DNA of 64,000 nt from Tomocerus qinae. Lineage: Eukaryota > Arthropoda > Collembola > Entomobryomorpha > Tomoceridae. The DNA lies in the NCBI GenBank assembly GCA_020055645.1, contig CM034549.1:30589930-30653929 (forward strand), read 5' to 3'. This document shows, piece by piece, positions 40,717 to 53,087 of this stretch. A program made the translations under genes and the position numbers. Numbering within the stretch: the first letter of the stretch is position 1; every line of letters starts with the position of its first letter. The notes beneath the pieces were generated by a model. It did not search any database. It saw only the letters and a list, made by a program, of their open reading frames with translations, and was not told the DNA's origin.

Positions 40717-41980
40717 TCCAATAAGGGAGGAATACTCCTTTTATCTAATGATACTAATAAGACGTCTATTCTTTTGTCAGACTTCAGAATGATAAGTGAC
40801 ACTTATTTGATCATATATTCCAAAGCTAGTTGAAGAAAGGAGATAAGGTTTGCTCCAAAGAGTGTCAACAGCTATCGTCTACTTGAATCACAACTTGTTA
40901 GAGAATGATTTGGCTTGCCCACGATATACTGAAGGAACACAAGCGAACTTGAGAACTTGACATAATTTTCAAGTTCCGATCTGACAAACTTGAGCTGTTG
41001 TCAAGGACAGACAAATGACTGCCAAAAATTATTCTCTTTTCAGAAAAATTCTGGACATAAAATTACAAAGTGTGTCTCAAAAAGGGAATCCTCTTTTACC
41101 ATTTATTGTGAAAACCCCGACAATTTCATTCGCAAATTGTCTCCAAATCTCCAAACCATAGAAAAAAAATATTCACCCACAGATGAGTCAGTTTTGCAAT
41201 TATTTTGTGTCCAGTATCTTCGAAATAATTTTATGTGGATGAAATTATGTTCATTGAATACATTCGTAAACATACTTTTTAAGCACTGTATCTACTATAA
41301 CTAGTGCTTTATACTTTATAGGCGGTTATGTAAAGAAAGGAAGTATTTAGGCGAATAAGCATTTAGCATTACCTATTAACTTATATTCACTAGGACGCTT
41401 ACTGCTGTGCCCTATTGCTGTAATGTATAATATACGTACATGTTAGATCAGGATAATATTATGTATACAACAATGATATGAAATTGTCAATTTGTCATTG
41501 GCCTGTTAAGTTATATTGACTGCACAGATGACCTTAAGCTCATTAAAAGATACAGGAAGACCCAATTGACCAGATACATTACGTGACAGTGCCGTGCTTA
41601 GAGACAGTGGTGCTATTATTATAATAGTTGATGCTGACGTGAGAGTCTAGTACAGAAGATTTGGCTGACAATGTATTGTGGATCTGCACTTGACTTTGCA
41701 AGCAACAATTATGTCCGTACTTGTTTCATCGCAGTTTTTGCAAAGAGATATTCCATCTTCATCTGTGCCAAAAATAGAGGAGGAAATATCGGATTATATG
41801 CAAGGGACTATAGTAGTGAGCCATAGACTCAATAGCCAAATCAAATAACACGGTAAGAAATAAATTACTTATTTGCAAATCTAGTAATTAGTAAGAGTAT
41901 GCGGAGGAGGGCGAAATGATCCAGTTATTATTGTCATCAATCATTTGTTTTTCTATCCAGGACTCCATGCATTATAAGCA
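40717..41980. promoter_or_regulatory. Divergent promoter region, M13-like (-) and EB1 (+)
   Basis: This is the intergenic space between two divergently transcribed genes. A likely 5'UTR exon of the EB1 gene ends at 41,852 (donor GTAAGA), and a good acceptor (TTTTTCTATCCAG) precedes 41,961, only 20 bases before the EB1 ATG. The exon carries a 48-codon upstream frame from an ATG at 41,712. A TTG-initiated frame at 40,990-41,304 looks like chance. Confidence 0.4.
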
Positions 41981-43180
41981 ATGAAGGGATTAGTTGACGT
42001 TTTACTGACGCAAGCATTCTCTTGGCTTTTCATCCTCAGCTCATCACTCGGAGATCCACACGCCCGAGGAATCGGTGAACCTTGCACTTGTGACAACGAC
42101 TGTGACTTCAGCAAATGGCTGACATGCCAAAATGGACTGTGCAGTTGTCTCAAGCAAAGAACTTTCGTTTACGACTACACCCAAGATACTTGTGTTGTTC
42201 GTCTCGGAGAAAAATGTTTTGAAATCACACAAGAGTACAGTGAATACAATATCGTGGACCTACCCCCTATTGTCCGATGCATCGAGGGAGCATTTTGCAG
42301 CATGAGCTCCGGGGGATTGTGCTCTTGCAATAGTTACGGATACTACGAAAGTTTAGATGGTTCGGCGTGTCTCCCGAAGAAAAACTACGCAGAACCTTGC
42401 ACAAGAGCGGTGGAATGCCTTAGTGAAGTTTGCTCGGGACTAGACGGACAATGCATTTGCAAATTCGGAGAATTTTACCACAAGAAGAGGAAAAAATGCG
42501 TTGGGCTGATTGGGGCGGTGTGTTTTGGTGATGATGATTGTGCTAATAATATGATATGCCGTGATTACGATGCTCGCTGCGATTGCCGACCTGGTTATTC
42601 TGAAACTGTGTTCAAAACCTGCGAAATCAAATTGTCCTACGGTGAAAGTTGTAATTTAACTTTGCCTTGTAATAATTTACAACTGAGTTGCATAGATGCA
42701 AAGTGCGATTGCAAATATTTCGACCATCAAGTCTACAGTGGTTCTAGTGGGAGTTGCAAAAGCTTGGTCGGAGGGCCTTGTCAAGCAGATGACGATTGTG
42801 TTGAGTTTTCAGAGTGTAAACTTGTAGGATTCTTCTCAGAGTGTCAGTGTCAAGAAAATTATTTGGAGATGCAGGATGGACGCTGCTTGAAATTCAATCG
42901 TTATGGTTTACATTGCGAAAGTACTAGTGAATGCGACCCAATCCCACCTTTGGTATGTAAAGAAAATAAATGTGACTGTCGAGATTCGTTAAAAGTTTAT
43001 GATTTTGAGCGGAGAAAGTGTGTCGGGCTGTCTGGCTCTAAATGCTCTCCCACATCAAATGACAATAATCCTTGTACTGAAAACGCAATTTGTGTTCAAA
43101 ATAATCCTCAACTGCCAGGAAAGTGTTCTTGTACTTCAGGTTCTAAAGTTACAAGTGAACGAACTTGTGTTCTTGAATAA
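41981..43180 (+). CDS. Secreted EB-type cysteine-rich protein (EB1)
   Basis: This is a 399-residue single-exon protein. Residues 1-24 form a hydrophobic signal peptide (LLTQAFSWLFILSSSLG). The rest is a chain of disulphide-rich modules with the pattern CxxxxxCxxxxxLxCxxGxCxC, characteristic of EB-module proteins (Pfam EB): about eight repeats, each ending in a GxCxC or ARCDC signature and separated by a YDxxxxxCVxxxGxxC linker. The last linker reads KVYDFERRKCVGLSGSKC. There is no membrane helix or GPI-type tail. The architecture matches the four EB genes downstream. The function is unknown; such proteins are extracellular and could be structural or binding proteins. It lies divergently from the M13-like gene and convergently with the Ig gene. 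An AATAAA at 43,200-43,205 lies 20 bases past the stop. Confidence 0.85.
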   Translation: MKGLVDVLLTQAFSWLFILSSSLGDPHARGIGEPCTCDNDCDFSKWLTCQNGLCSCLKQRTFVYDYTQDTCVVRLGEKCFEITQEYSEYNIVDLPPIVRCIEGAFCSMSSGGLCSCNSYGYYESLDGSACLPKKNYAEPCTRAVECLSEVCSGLDGQCICKFGEFYHKKRKKCVGLIGAVCFGDDDCANNMICRDYDARCDCRPGYSETVFKTCEIKLSYGESCNLTLPCNNLQLSCIDAKCDCKYFDHQVYSGSSGSCKSLVGGPCQADDDCVEFSECKLVGFFSECQCQENYLEMQDGRCLKFNRYGLHCESTSECDPIPPLVCKENKCDCRDSLKVYDFERRKCVGLSGSKCSPTSNDNNPCTENAICVQNNPQLPGKCSCTSGSKVTSERTCVLE

Positions 43181-43199
43181 ATCATGTATTTTCTAATGA

Positions 43200-43205
43200 A
43201 ATAAA
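43200..43205 (+). other. Polyadenylation signal of EB1
   Basis: A canonical AATAAA sits 20 bases after the EB1 stop codon, with a second AATAAA close behind in the same AT-rich run. Confidence 0.6.
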
Positions 43206-43594
43206 TATTAAATAAATATGTACAAAGCAGTTAAGTCCATAAAGGTACTATTTATATCAGTAATTTCATTCTTTAATTAATTTACATAGGTAAAAAATGG
43301 AAAACTAGCGAAAAGAGTATTTATTTGTCAAACATAAATTATACAATATTACAGTGATCAAATACATGATACACTCGACTTAATAAAATTTACTCCGTAT
43401 TTTCATTAATTTGTTACCTGATCGGCTCAGCCCTCTTTTCATATTTTTGGCAGTAAATAGTACAGGAAAATAGACAATATTAATTAGCACCAGTTTGCAA
43501 ATTATGTAATTTGTACTTGTATCTGTTTCATTTAAACTATTTGTATTCCTGAATTTACATTAATCATGGATTTTCGGATCAAGATCAAAGTGTG

Positions 43595-46500
43595 TTAGGT
43601 TTCAGGAGCTTTTTCCTCTGGCTTTTTAGCTGGTTTTTCCTCCTCCTTGTCTCCTGGATCTTTGCAAGTTGGACAGAAAAAGTTCATGAGAATTGCTAAG
43701 ACCATTAGACCAGCCAAAAGACCAAGAGCCACATATGTCCACTTCATACTTCTGACGTGAATGAACGCTTTTCCTTTGTAGCGGACTTCATCATGCAACC
43801 CTTGTGGGCCCTTCTCAGGTGTTGATGGAACTCCATAGTTGTTTATAACGAGACATTCATAAATGCCATCATGCTTTTCTTCTGACTTTTTTATAGTAAG
43901 TGTTGTGCCAATTTCAGGGTCGGTAACAGTAATATTGTCATTTTCAGCTGTCTTCACGTCTGTAAAGGACCCTTTGTTCTTAATACTTTTAATCTATAGT
44001 ACGTGAAAGGAAAATTAATTATAATTCATCAGGATTCATGAAGTGCAAATTATTTGCATTGGCAGCTTACAGCTATATATCAGAAAATCAATAACTTCAA
44101 GAGAAGTTTTCTACATTACATTCTGAATAACATATTTCATTTAAAAGGTGACAATGCCGTATTCAGTCTTCGGTATTAAAGAATTTGACTATGGACACTA
44201 AACTGGCAAAAGCATGGTATTTCCTCGAGAAAATTTACAATAGTTTAAGACCCTAGTTAAAGTGTCACTTCCTTTTCACTTCCTCCTGAAAAGAGGACTA
44301 TTCAGTTACTAATTTTGTCTAAAATTCAAAATCTCCTCACCTGGGGCAACGCACTTGTTTTATTTATGCATGATCCTTTGCGGAGGAAGTGAAAAGGAAG
44401 TGACACTTTATCTGGAGGGCTATTCACTATGGTTCCTATTTGAAAATTTTGCTATTTCTAAGAAATTTTTGATTCAGTAAAATTGCTAAGTATTTCCAAA
44501 AAGTGAGACAATTATTTGCGATGCTTACTGAATGAACTTAAGCCTGAAAAAGTGATTAAGTCAAGCTTGAGAGCAATTTTCGGACTTAAGTCCGAAATTT
44601 AATTCAGTATCTTTACTGAATCGAAGATGGTGACTTAAGACAGATTATTTGAGCAAAAAGATAGGGATGGTCGGAGTTACCCTAAGTGGGATTGTTGAGA
44701 TTGGAAGTAGGATTGTAATGTTTTTAAATGAACTTTTGTGTAGATCTTATTACAAATTTTACATAGGTCGTAGCATGTTGAAGGGTTGGACGTGATACAG
44801 CTAGTAAATGCGGTATTCTTTCCTCGACGCTCGGCGAAGCGAGTGCTGGTCGAGGAAAGACAATTGAAAAGCAATTAGCAACACAATGGAAAATTTCCAA
44901 TTAGTGATAGTGTTTCCTTTGTTTCCATTGTCCTTGATGTTAGTTTGTAATAGTAATAATTGTGAAGGAGGAAAATGACATTGTTAGCATTGGGTGACTT
45001 GAACAAGAGGACATTGTTGGGTGTGGGTGACTTGGTGACTATGATGGGGATAGAGTGGAAGAGGAGTAGTTTGTTGGCAATGAGTGCCTTTGAAGGAGGA
45101 GGATGACATTGTTGCATGGCAGTGGACAATTTTGAAGGTGAAAGATGTGATTGTAACCAGTGTGATTTTGAAGTAGGGTAACATTGTTAGTAGTGGGAGA
45201 TTTTGAAGGAGGAGGATGGACATTGTTAGTAGTGAGTGATTTTGAATTAGGAGGATGACATTGTTGGCCGTGAGTGATTGTGAAGGAGGAGGATTAATTT
45301 GTTGAGAATGAGTGATTTTGAAAGAGGAGGATGACATTGTTGACAGTGAGTGACTATGATAAAAGTAGGGTAGAGGAGGGTTGTTTTGTTGTCGAAGGAG
45401 GTAGTAGCAAACGTCGCGCTTGGTTACGTCGCAGGCTTGGGAATTTTTTTTCTTAAATGGTTGCTTATTGTAAGTTTTACTTAGCAGTCAATTTTTGCTA
45501 ACCAACTCTTAGCATTTTTTTTACTGAATTAACATAAGAAATGGATTAACTTTTTGCTAAGTCAATCTTATATTCGGATACTTAAGTGCCTGGAAACGAA
45601 AATAATTTCTCGACTATCATATTTGCCAGTAACTTTTTTTTGGAAATTCCCTAAGGATCTGAGACCACTGGTCCTACAGCCGTACATTAATTTTTTAAAA
45701 ATTCTTCGATACTTATTCTATGGTAGTTATATTGAAAATTCCACATTTTGGGCTTTGACTTGAAGATATAAATTCGCAATATATAATTCACAAAAAAACA
45801 CACATTTTTCGGTTTCAAACAATGATATCTTCAAGTCGAAGACCAAAATGTTGAATTTTAAATATAACTACCATAGAATAAGTATCGAAGAATTTTTAAA
45901 AAATTATTGTACGGCTGTAGGACCAGTGGTCTCAGATCCTTAGGGAATTTCCAAAAAAAAGTACGAATTTTTCCGATTCCCATTTACCCTCTATGATAAT
46001 TTTTGCTGGTTGCCCAGCAACATCCCCATTTGTGGCAAAAACAATCTGAGTCTTTTGAAACATGCACCATTGCCTTAATCCAAAATCCTAAGCAAACCAT
46101 AGAGAATAGCCCCCCGGGGTCTAAGAGAGAATCTTAATTTTCCCTTCGTAACAATAATTTATTAGGCAACAGAGTGTAGTAGTATAGATCGAGGAGTAAT
46201 ACAAATTAGAAAGGAGGGTCGTTCTAATCTACAGGGGAGATATTAGAATACGGGAGATTTTAAAATACAACATAAGAAAAGTTAAAATGTCTATAGACCG
46301 CCGGCAGCTATGATCGCTTCACTTTATTATGAGCGGATAATTTATCAGTATCAGCAAATCATTTTGTTTAGATTTAGCTGTGGATTATATTAATTTAGCA
46401 AATTATGGCTTTAGATGAACCTTAATAGAAAACCATAAAGTAACACTGAGTATCTAATCATCTAGTTCATTTGATTGGGTTTGTGATATGATCTGGATCA

Positions 46501-47238
46501 AAATAGTTAAATAATGAATAAATAATCAATCACCGTTATATTTAAAGGGACATCGTCATTTTCTTTATAAGACTTTCGATGTACATCGTAGAAATCATAT
46601 TTGGACTTAGAATCGTTTCCAAAAACCCACGAGAATTCGTATGGATGTGCTGTTATTGGAGGCTGCGAGTATCCCTTTGAGCAACCTGGCGATTTCGATC
46701 CGTAAAGGCAGGAATTGATAGTACACTTGGCTACAATTTCTTCATCTTCGTGGAAGTAGAAGGGGAATTCTACATTAGTTTTGACATTGAAGGTAGTAGG
46801 TAACGGACGAGTGAATGCATAAACATAATGCATCTTCTTATCCTTGGTGCAAGTGAATTTCATGAAGGAGACATGAATTCCTGCTTTGAGTGCGAGACGA
46901 CCATCTTCCACTGACAAACTTTTGTCGAATTCCTTGTTTTTACTCTCTACTTTCCATGAGCCATCACACTCTAATTTTAGATATCTGTCCTGGCCATCAA
47001 TAAACTTTAAACTTCCAGGGTTCGTTTTATACCCTTGACTGGCCAAAAAATTTTTCAGTTTGTCAAAATTCGTCCTAGATGAAGGGTTTTTTTTTCTCAA
47101 AAATTTTAGAGCCTTAGCAGTTCCTTCCTTGTACGCATCGTTTTTATCCCAATCTTTTTGTAGTTCGCTTTCTTCAAATCCGAATACTTTCCCTGTATCC
47201 GACATAATCACAAACACCAATAAAAAGGTCCACTGCAT
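43595..47238 (-). CDS. Two-Ig-domain single-pass membrane protein
   Basis: Two exons, 47238-46534 and 43993-43595, join in phase 0 to 367 residues. Residues 1-20 form a signal peptide. A charged segment follows (about 21-85), then a first Ig-like domain (LKLECDGSW ... FMKFTC). A second Ig domain begins near EEIVAKC, has its core Trp in FSWVF, and ends in the next exon with the I-set mark DGIYECLVINNYG. A membrane helix follows (WTYVALGLLAGLMVLAILMNFF), then a short cytoplasmic tail rich in Lys, Pro and Glu. The overall plan resembles basigin/neuroplastin-like cell-surface proteins, but the helix lacks the buried Glu and Pro typical of basigin, so I do not assign orthology. A TATAAAT on this strand at about 47,322-47,316 may be the promoter. 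The 2.5-kb intron is full of repeats. Confidence 0.78.
44258..44410. repeat. MITE-like element, 29-bp terminal inverted repeats
   Basis: The sequence at 44,258-44,286 (starting TAAAGTGTCACTTCC) is the exact reverse complement of 44,382-44,410. The interior is 95 bp, AT-rich and non-coding. TA at both ends may be the duplicated target. It lies in the intron of the Ig gene. It is a small non-autonomous DNA element of unassigned family. Confidence 0.8.
44961..45365. repeat. Degenerate minisatellite, unit about 38-40 bp
   Basis: About nine to ten diverged copies of a unit close to GTGAGTGATTTTGAAGGAGG followed by AGGATGACATTGTTGG are arranged head to tail. Units vary by substitution and small indels; the later copies (from about 45,180) are best preserved. 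There is strong strand asymmetry (G-rich on +). Open frames through it on the - strand, up to 117 codons, are artefacts of the repeat. Confidence 0.8.
45634..45960. repeat. Inverted-repeat element, arms about 136 bp
   Basis: The arms at 45,634-45,769 and 45,825-45,960 are near-perfect reverse complements around a 55-bp loop. The outer end is an A/T run next to GGAAATTCCCTAAGGATC; the inner end is GACTTGAAGATAT. The arms have a few mismatches and single-base indels, so this is an older insertion than the one at 12,250. It lies in the Ig gene intron and is non-coding. Confidence 0.85.
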
Positions 47239-50200
47239 GACTGAATTTTATCCCGTTCCAATGTGAGCACTATTGACCGCGAAAGTTTTGAAAATCTAAA
47301 TTGAACACTGACTTAATTTATACCATTGATATTGATAATGTCGTTAAGACATTGACCGGCAGTGACTGCTGCGGTTCAGAAGAGAGTCGCTTCTCTTATC
47401 TAACTGAAGACTAGCACTTTGCTTGAGCCAACACGCCACCGCAAAGAAAAATATTGCGATTCAATAACATCAACTATACCCTAAATGAAAGATTATTGCC
47501 TTGGAGTTGTTTATTCATTGAATTCATTATTCATGGAATATATTTGCGTAAAAATTAGGTTATTTTGAATGCAATTCCAGCGGAGTTTTTATCTTTGGAA
47601 ATCAAGAATTCCGTGGTTGGTTCCGATTTCCTTTTTTATGAATGACATGAGTTTTAGTGTTGTCCCATCTTTATTCATATGTCAAACTCAACTCAATCGA
47701 TCTGAATTCACTTCAAATGAGTGAATTTGAGCAAATAAATAGTAAATAAATAGGTCGGGTGGTTAGACCAAGCAAACTGTGGATTAAAAAATGGTGCATT
47801 TATTTAATTTCATGATGGGGGGAGGGCTGATTTCGATCTCTTCTTCTAATCCACCTGCAGTCCCTTTAAATCTGAGAAAAACATCTACTTCTTCCAAAAG
47901 GCTACAAGTCGTAAGATTTTTCAAATACTTTTATGTACATTACCCCCTGTATCAAATTCCTGGATACGTGTCTGATCGCCACGATATCCAATACGCATCA
48001 TTATGCTGGATGCCTACCGTTCGAAATTGAGTCACCCATCATGCTAGGGGGTACTATGAATGTAATATAAAAGATAATATTAACGAGAAGTCACATTTTG
48101 TAACTTATGAATTCCTCTGACTTGGGTTACAAGAAACTACCATTTTACTGATGGTTTCAATGTTGTTGAGATCGGTTCATAGTCCTTATAGACAACCTTA
48201 TGAATGATATATTATTAATTAGGATTCTCAATGTACCTACAGCTACACTTCAAGTATTTATTTCAGGGTTCAAAAGTTGATGAGGGATCAAATGATCATA
48301 AACCACAAAATTTCTAATGAATTGTGATATATGCCTGTGTCCTCTGGGACCACAGTACGAATTTTTGTCCAATGCAGTAATCATAGTCTATAGATAAACG
48401 ATATAAACGGAACCCCTTTAAAATAATTTTACTCCACAATCACATTTTGTAAATTATAATTTCAACTTAAAACATCAAGAAATTTTATTTGTGGGTTAAA
48501 AATGTCATATTTTATAAGTTCAGTTGATAGTCCTTGAAACGAGCTTTCGAACGGTATAAGACTTGGTAATATAGCTGCATGGGAAGTATTTCTTTTAGCG
48601 TTCGCAAGTTAAGGGCCATATCATCATAAACAACACTGTACCGTTTAAGGATATCTTATAGGAATTATAAGAAAATTGTCGCTTATGATCATGTGGTCCG
48701 AAAAAGCTTATTATGCCACTAAGTGTCGTGTTTGATTAACATGCTGTCTCAACCTCAACCAAAATTAAATACTTCCAGTGTTAACTACATGCAAGGCTTA
48801 TATCAATCGAAAGATGTACTTAAATGATGTATATCCAACACAAAATTGGTGGGTTTTCTTCAAGGCTAATACAATGTTAATCAAAGAAGTTGTAATTTTA
48901 CTCGTATATTAATTTCGGGTTAGAACATAATTCCAAAATTTTTCTGTCACATTGTACTAGGTTTTCTGCTAGTCTTTACTACTACATAAACGTACTGTTG
49001 ATCGTTGTATGTATCTCCATATCTTTTTGTAATTAATTGACCGTTGTATGCATCGTTTTGTAATTGTAACGTTGTATGTATGTCCGTAGCGTTTTGCAAT
49101 GACTAGACTGCCAGCTGCCAGTACTGATTTTGCTTTGCATTTCAACACGCTTATAGGCATCAAGTCAACTAAATATAGTCAACGGCCTATTGATGAAATT
49201 CCTATCCACAGTCGCAACCAATTTAATTTACTTATGTCAGCATTTTTCTAGCACACTGTGCTAGGCCTGCAGCTAGTTACTACTTTAGTATAATATCGTG
49301 TGGTTCGCGTTGCGCAGTGAAATTCGGTATGTCGGTATGTATATCGGTCTACTGCAGTTTAAGTACGCTTCTCATGAACCTATTTTTGGATAAACGGTAT
49401 TCAACGAAGAAATGAGAATACAAGAACTGATAAGAAGAAATGAGTGCCAGTCTATGTACTACAGTACTACACTACAATTAATACGTTGTACTAACCAAGT
49501 AAATCTATAATACAGTGGAGTGTGCAATGCAATAGCCAAAATGGCAAATCATTGCTATGAATAAAGATGACATGAGCGAAAATTAGGAAGACAGAACTTT
49601 AGAACACGTTGTATGATAATAAATTAAATCTTATTAAAAGTAATTGTCATAATTCACTGTTAGAGCTTTTTTATTTAGGTAAGATTATTATGTCATCGTG
49701 ACGATGGTGGAAATGGGGTAATTATCTGCGTGACTTTAAATAATTAGTGGTATACCAGTCCCTTAAGGTGGGGTTCATTGTTTCATAGCGGAATCTATAG
49801 TCTGCGACAAAACTTAAAAAAATAGGGTGTGCGCGCAAATTGTGGATGAGAAGGAATTGCTGCGAGTTGTTGAGTTGTTTTGATGGTTGTGGAGCTTTTG
49901 TTTGTAAAGAAATTGTTTGTGGACGTCTCCTTGTTCTTCCCACAAAATTTTTCGCAGTAATTATCAAAAATTTTACATGGAAAATCGCATTTTCCAAATT
50001 GCGAAACTTTAGGACATTGTGCAGAGGTGAAATAAATTTCAAAAAAAAGACGATCAAAATATCTATCGAACCTGAAGCCGCTTTTTTCAGTTTTCATCAT
50101 TTAAACAGTAAATAAAAATGCAAATACATTTCTGCAATGCATTTCTCCTACTCAAATTAAATTCAAATTTTCAGCTTTCGAAAAATGTTTTTGAAATTTT

Positions 50201-51032
50201 GGCCTTCAGGTTCGATAGAGAAATATGCGTAGATTTCAAAAGTGTCAATTTTATTACTATACTCTTTGCCGTTCTCTCTGAATCTGGAATTTGCGAACAA
50301 TAAACCCACCCTTAAGGGTGGAAACAAGAACCAAAATACGCCGACCAAGTTTAAATCAACGCTTGCTCTTGCATTGCTTTTACGTGTGAAAAAGGTCAAA
50401 ATAGCTGTGGACGTGTGTAATGTAATAGTTTAATACGTAAATGAGCAAATTGTTTGAATTCGCAAGTTGACGCTACTACATGTAAATGAACATGAGTTGT
50501 ATTCATGATAATAGTCTATATTTGCGAAGAGAAATTATGCACATTGCAAAATCTTGTCTCACTGATATCAACATGGGATCTCTTCGAGTAATCAGGATGT
50601 TACAATTAATCATTGTTTGCATATACCATATACTAGCATATTATATTTCATGCAATTAACTCAACCCTTGTTTGAGTATAGGAGTATACGTGTATATATA
50701 TGGTACTGAAAGAACAGAGATTAGGCTGTAGTAGGGTCAGTTCACGCTTTAACTATCATTTGTCCTGCTGTGCTCCATGTTGAAACACAATTTGTTGAAA
50801 CTGGGGGATTATTTGCTAGAGCATACACGCACTTGCTAATTTGAGTGATAAGAGTATCTGAAATAGCACAACTTCATGGACAACTCAAGATAAATCTACT
50901 TGAATCTTTAATAAAAAAGATTTGGATTAGATTATTGGGTAATTGAATTTATTATTTTATATAGTGAAAATGGTAATATTTTGAAAACCCTCCTTTTGAA
51001 AGTGCAGATGCTAAAATCAGAAAACAGAAGAA
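47239..51032. other. Intergenic region between Ig gene (-) and EB2 (+)
   Basis: This is a 3.8-kb divergent intergenic space. It contains a foldback-like element at 49,760-50,318 and short CGTTGTATGTAT direct repeats near 49,010-49,090. TATATATA at 50,693-50,700 and a TCAGTT initiator-like site at 50,737 may belong to the EB2 promoter, though their spacing is larger than usual. No coding sequence is supported. Confidence 0.5.
49760..50318. repeat. Composite inverted-repeat element
   Basis: The ends are related inverted repeats: CCCTTAAGGTGGGG at 49,760 matches the reverse complement of the sequence ending CCACCCTTAAGGG at 50,318, with similarity running about 23 bp. A second, inner inverted pair lies at 50,062-50,079 and 50,201-50,219 (CTATCGAACCTGAAG). 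It appears to be a non-autonomous DNA element of about 560 bp. Open frames on both strands inside it are mirror images and not genes. Confidence 0.6.
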
Positions 51033-52423
51033 ATGGAGAGGATAGTAGTGTTTGTTTTGGCTTTGGTAGTGGCCACGTCATCGGCCTACCCCGGGGATGA
51101 GGACTATTTAAATAAAAAGTACGGAGAAAGCTGTGACGAGAGGAATTACTGCACAGGTGGACTGGTGACTTGTCAGAATGGTATTTGTTCGTGTATCCAA
51201 GATGAAGATATGGAGTACGACGAGAAGGAGAGTCGCTGTGTGGTCCAGGCAGGAAAAAGATGCGACATCCGAGGTGAAATGTGGAAGAAATCAGGGAATA
51301 ATTGCATCTCAGGTGCAGTTTGTGAAGATGGGTTCTGTGTTTGTAGCGAAGGCTACTACAGCTCTTCGAACGGGACGTGTTCGAGGAAGAAATATTTTAA
51401 AGAGCCCTGCAATACGGACATGGAGTGTGACACGAAATCCTCCAAAGCTCTGATGTGTATCGACGGCTCGTGTCAATGTGACTCTCGTCAGATTTTTGAT
51501 GCGGAGCGAGGCTGTCTGGGTCTGGTCGACTCTCTCTGCGACGAGAACAACTCTATTTACGTCAATGAGTGCACTGCTAATGCTGAATGCCAAAAGGGGA
51601 AGTGTGTTTGCCTCAACGGATTTGCTAAATCTACTCAAGGCACTTGCGAACTCGGCTACGGACAGTCGTGTGGCGGAGACGACCTTTGTGCAGATATTTA
51701 CTTCATTTGCGTAGAAGGTCAATGCGTGTGCAAACATCCGCTGCACCAAACCTACGACCCCCGCACTGAGGAATGTCTCTCCATCGTCTCTGGACCCTGC
51801 ACCTTCCCTAAAAGCACTTTCACAGATATTAATCTCACCGGCATCTACGATATTCAGAAATGCACTAAAAATGCACATTGCGTCGATCGAGGATTCTACT
51901 CCGAATGTGAATGCAAACCCGGATTTGTGCAGACAAAAATTGGAGAATGTAAACCGGGATACGGACAGCCATGCGAAAATGAGAATGAATGTGATCCATT
52001 GACTCCACTTTATTGCAGAAATAATCATTGCGACTGTCTGGATTTACTACAGATTTATGACTTCACCCATAAAAAATGCGTCGGTCTTGTCGGTAACATA
52101 AATTTACTTACCTCTGCGAAATTCCTTTTATGATATTCCATGTATGCTGAAACAACATATTATAATGTCTTGGAATTTGTACAGGGTCAAGATGCACTGC
52201 TGTGGATCCAGGTATGTATTTTCGTTTTCATTCTGATATCGATCCTTCTAACTTCAAGTTGAATAATGTTAAATACCTATAATTCAAATTAAATGAATTC
52301 CTTTCAGGCTGTGTGGAATTCGCAAGTTGTGTTATGGCCGACTCAGCTGTCACAGTTGGCAAATGTCTCTGTGATAAATATGCTCAGGAGATTTCAAATC
52401 GTACTTGTGATTACAGAGTGTAG
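51033..52423 (+). CDS. Secreted EB-type cysteine-rich protein (EB2)
   Basis: Three exons, 51033-52092, 52185-52211 and 52308-52423, give 400 residues. The phase is 1 at both junctions and the splice sites are canonical. The signal peptide is MERIVVFVLALVVATSSAYP. Cys-rich EB modules follow, in the same order as EB1: KYGESC, GxCSC, a GYYSSSNGTC linker, CQCDSRQIFD, CVCLNGF, GYGQSC, CKHPLHQTYD, CECKPGF, CDPLTPLYC and IYDFTHKKCVGLVG. The middle exon is only 27 nt and encodes SRCTAVDP. It falls exactly in the loop that varies among the paralogues. The closing module ends CLCDKYAQEISNRTC. Three NxT/NxS sites are visible. The nearly identical length to EB1 (399) supports the model. It is convergent with the innexin gene. 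Confidence 0.87.
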
Positions 52424-52486
52424 TAATTAATGTGTTTTTCTGTCAATTTATGCATTTGTAATGTCATTTTCGTGTCTGGGTACTGT

Positions 52487-52492
52487 AATAAA
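52487..52492 (+). other. Polyadenylation signal of EB2
   Basis: AATAAA lies 64 bases after the EB2 stop codon and is followed by a GT-rich stretch. Confidence 0.6.
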
Positions 52493-53087
52493 GTGTATGT
52501 CGTAACGCACAAATAGGATGCAGTTTTTTGACCAAGATTAAATACAAATATTAGCAATTTTATTGTCACCTGGATTAGAATTTAGAACCAATACATAAGT
52601 ATATAGACACTGGAGGATTTGATCTTGCCCTTTCTATAACCAAAAATTATTTCAACACCTTTCTTATCCAAAGTTTTTACTTTCAAATAAAAACACAGAA
52701 ATCTTGTATTCAATATAAATACAGGTGTTGGATATTTGTCAGAAAACATGAACAGCAATAAATGAAATTTTTAATACTAATAACAAAATGCCGTAAATGG
52801 TGATCATTATCGATTTTTAATTTCCATATCAAAATCTAAATAGAAAACGAGGAAACTATCTGCTATTCATTTACATTAAACATTTTGAATTGCATTTTTA
52901 AAATTGAAATGGAGTTTAGCTACTCTGATTTGATAATCAATACAATCAACTAACCAAATTGAACCACATTGGTATATTATACAATTTTTCATGTAATCAA
53001 AAATAAGTACATTTAATTCAAAAAGAACTATTATGCATATCAGCAATGCACGCACAACATTGCTCAATATATTTGTAATAACGCAAA

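Noticed and set aside
40990-41304. 104-codon + strand frame with several Cys
   Set aside because: It starts at TTG, has no signal peptide or module pattern, and lies in the divergent promoter region.
44875-45337. Two - strand open frames of 84 and 117 codons rich in Ser, Pro and Leu
   Set aside because: They arise from the G-rich minisatellite read backwards, and lie in the Ig gene intron.
49722-50433. Several overlapping frames on both strands of up to 111 codons
   Set aside because: They fall in the inverted-repeat element at 49,760-50,318, so both strands read alike; no domain.
51309-52028. 239-codon - strand frame
   Set aside because: It is antisense to the EB2 coding exon; Cys-rich coding sequence often leaves the opposite strand open. 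No start context or domain.
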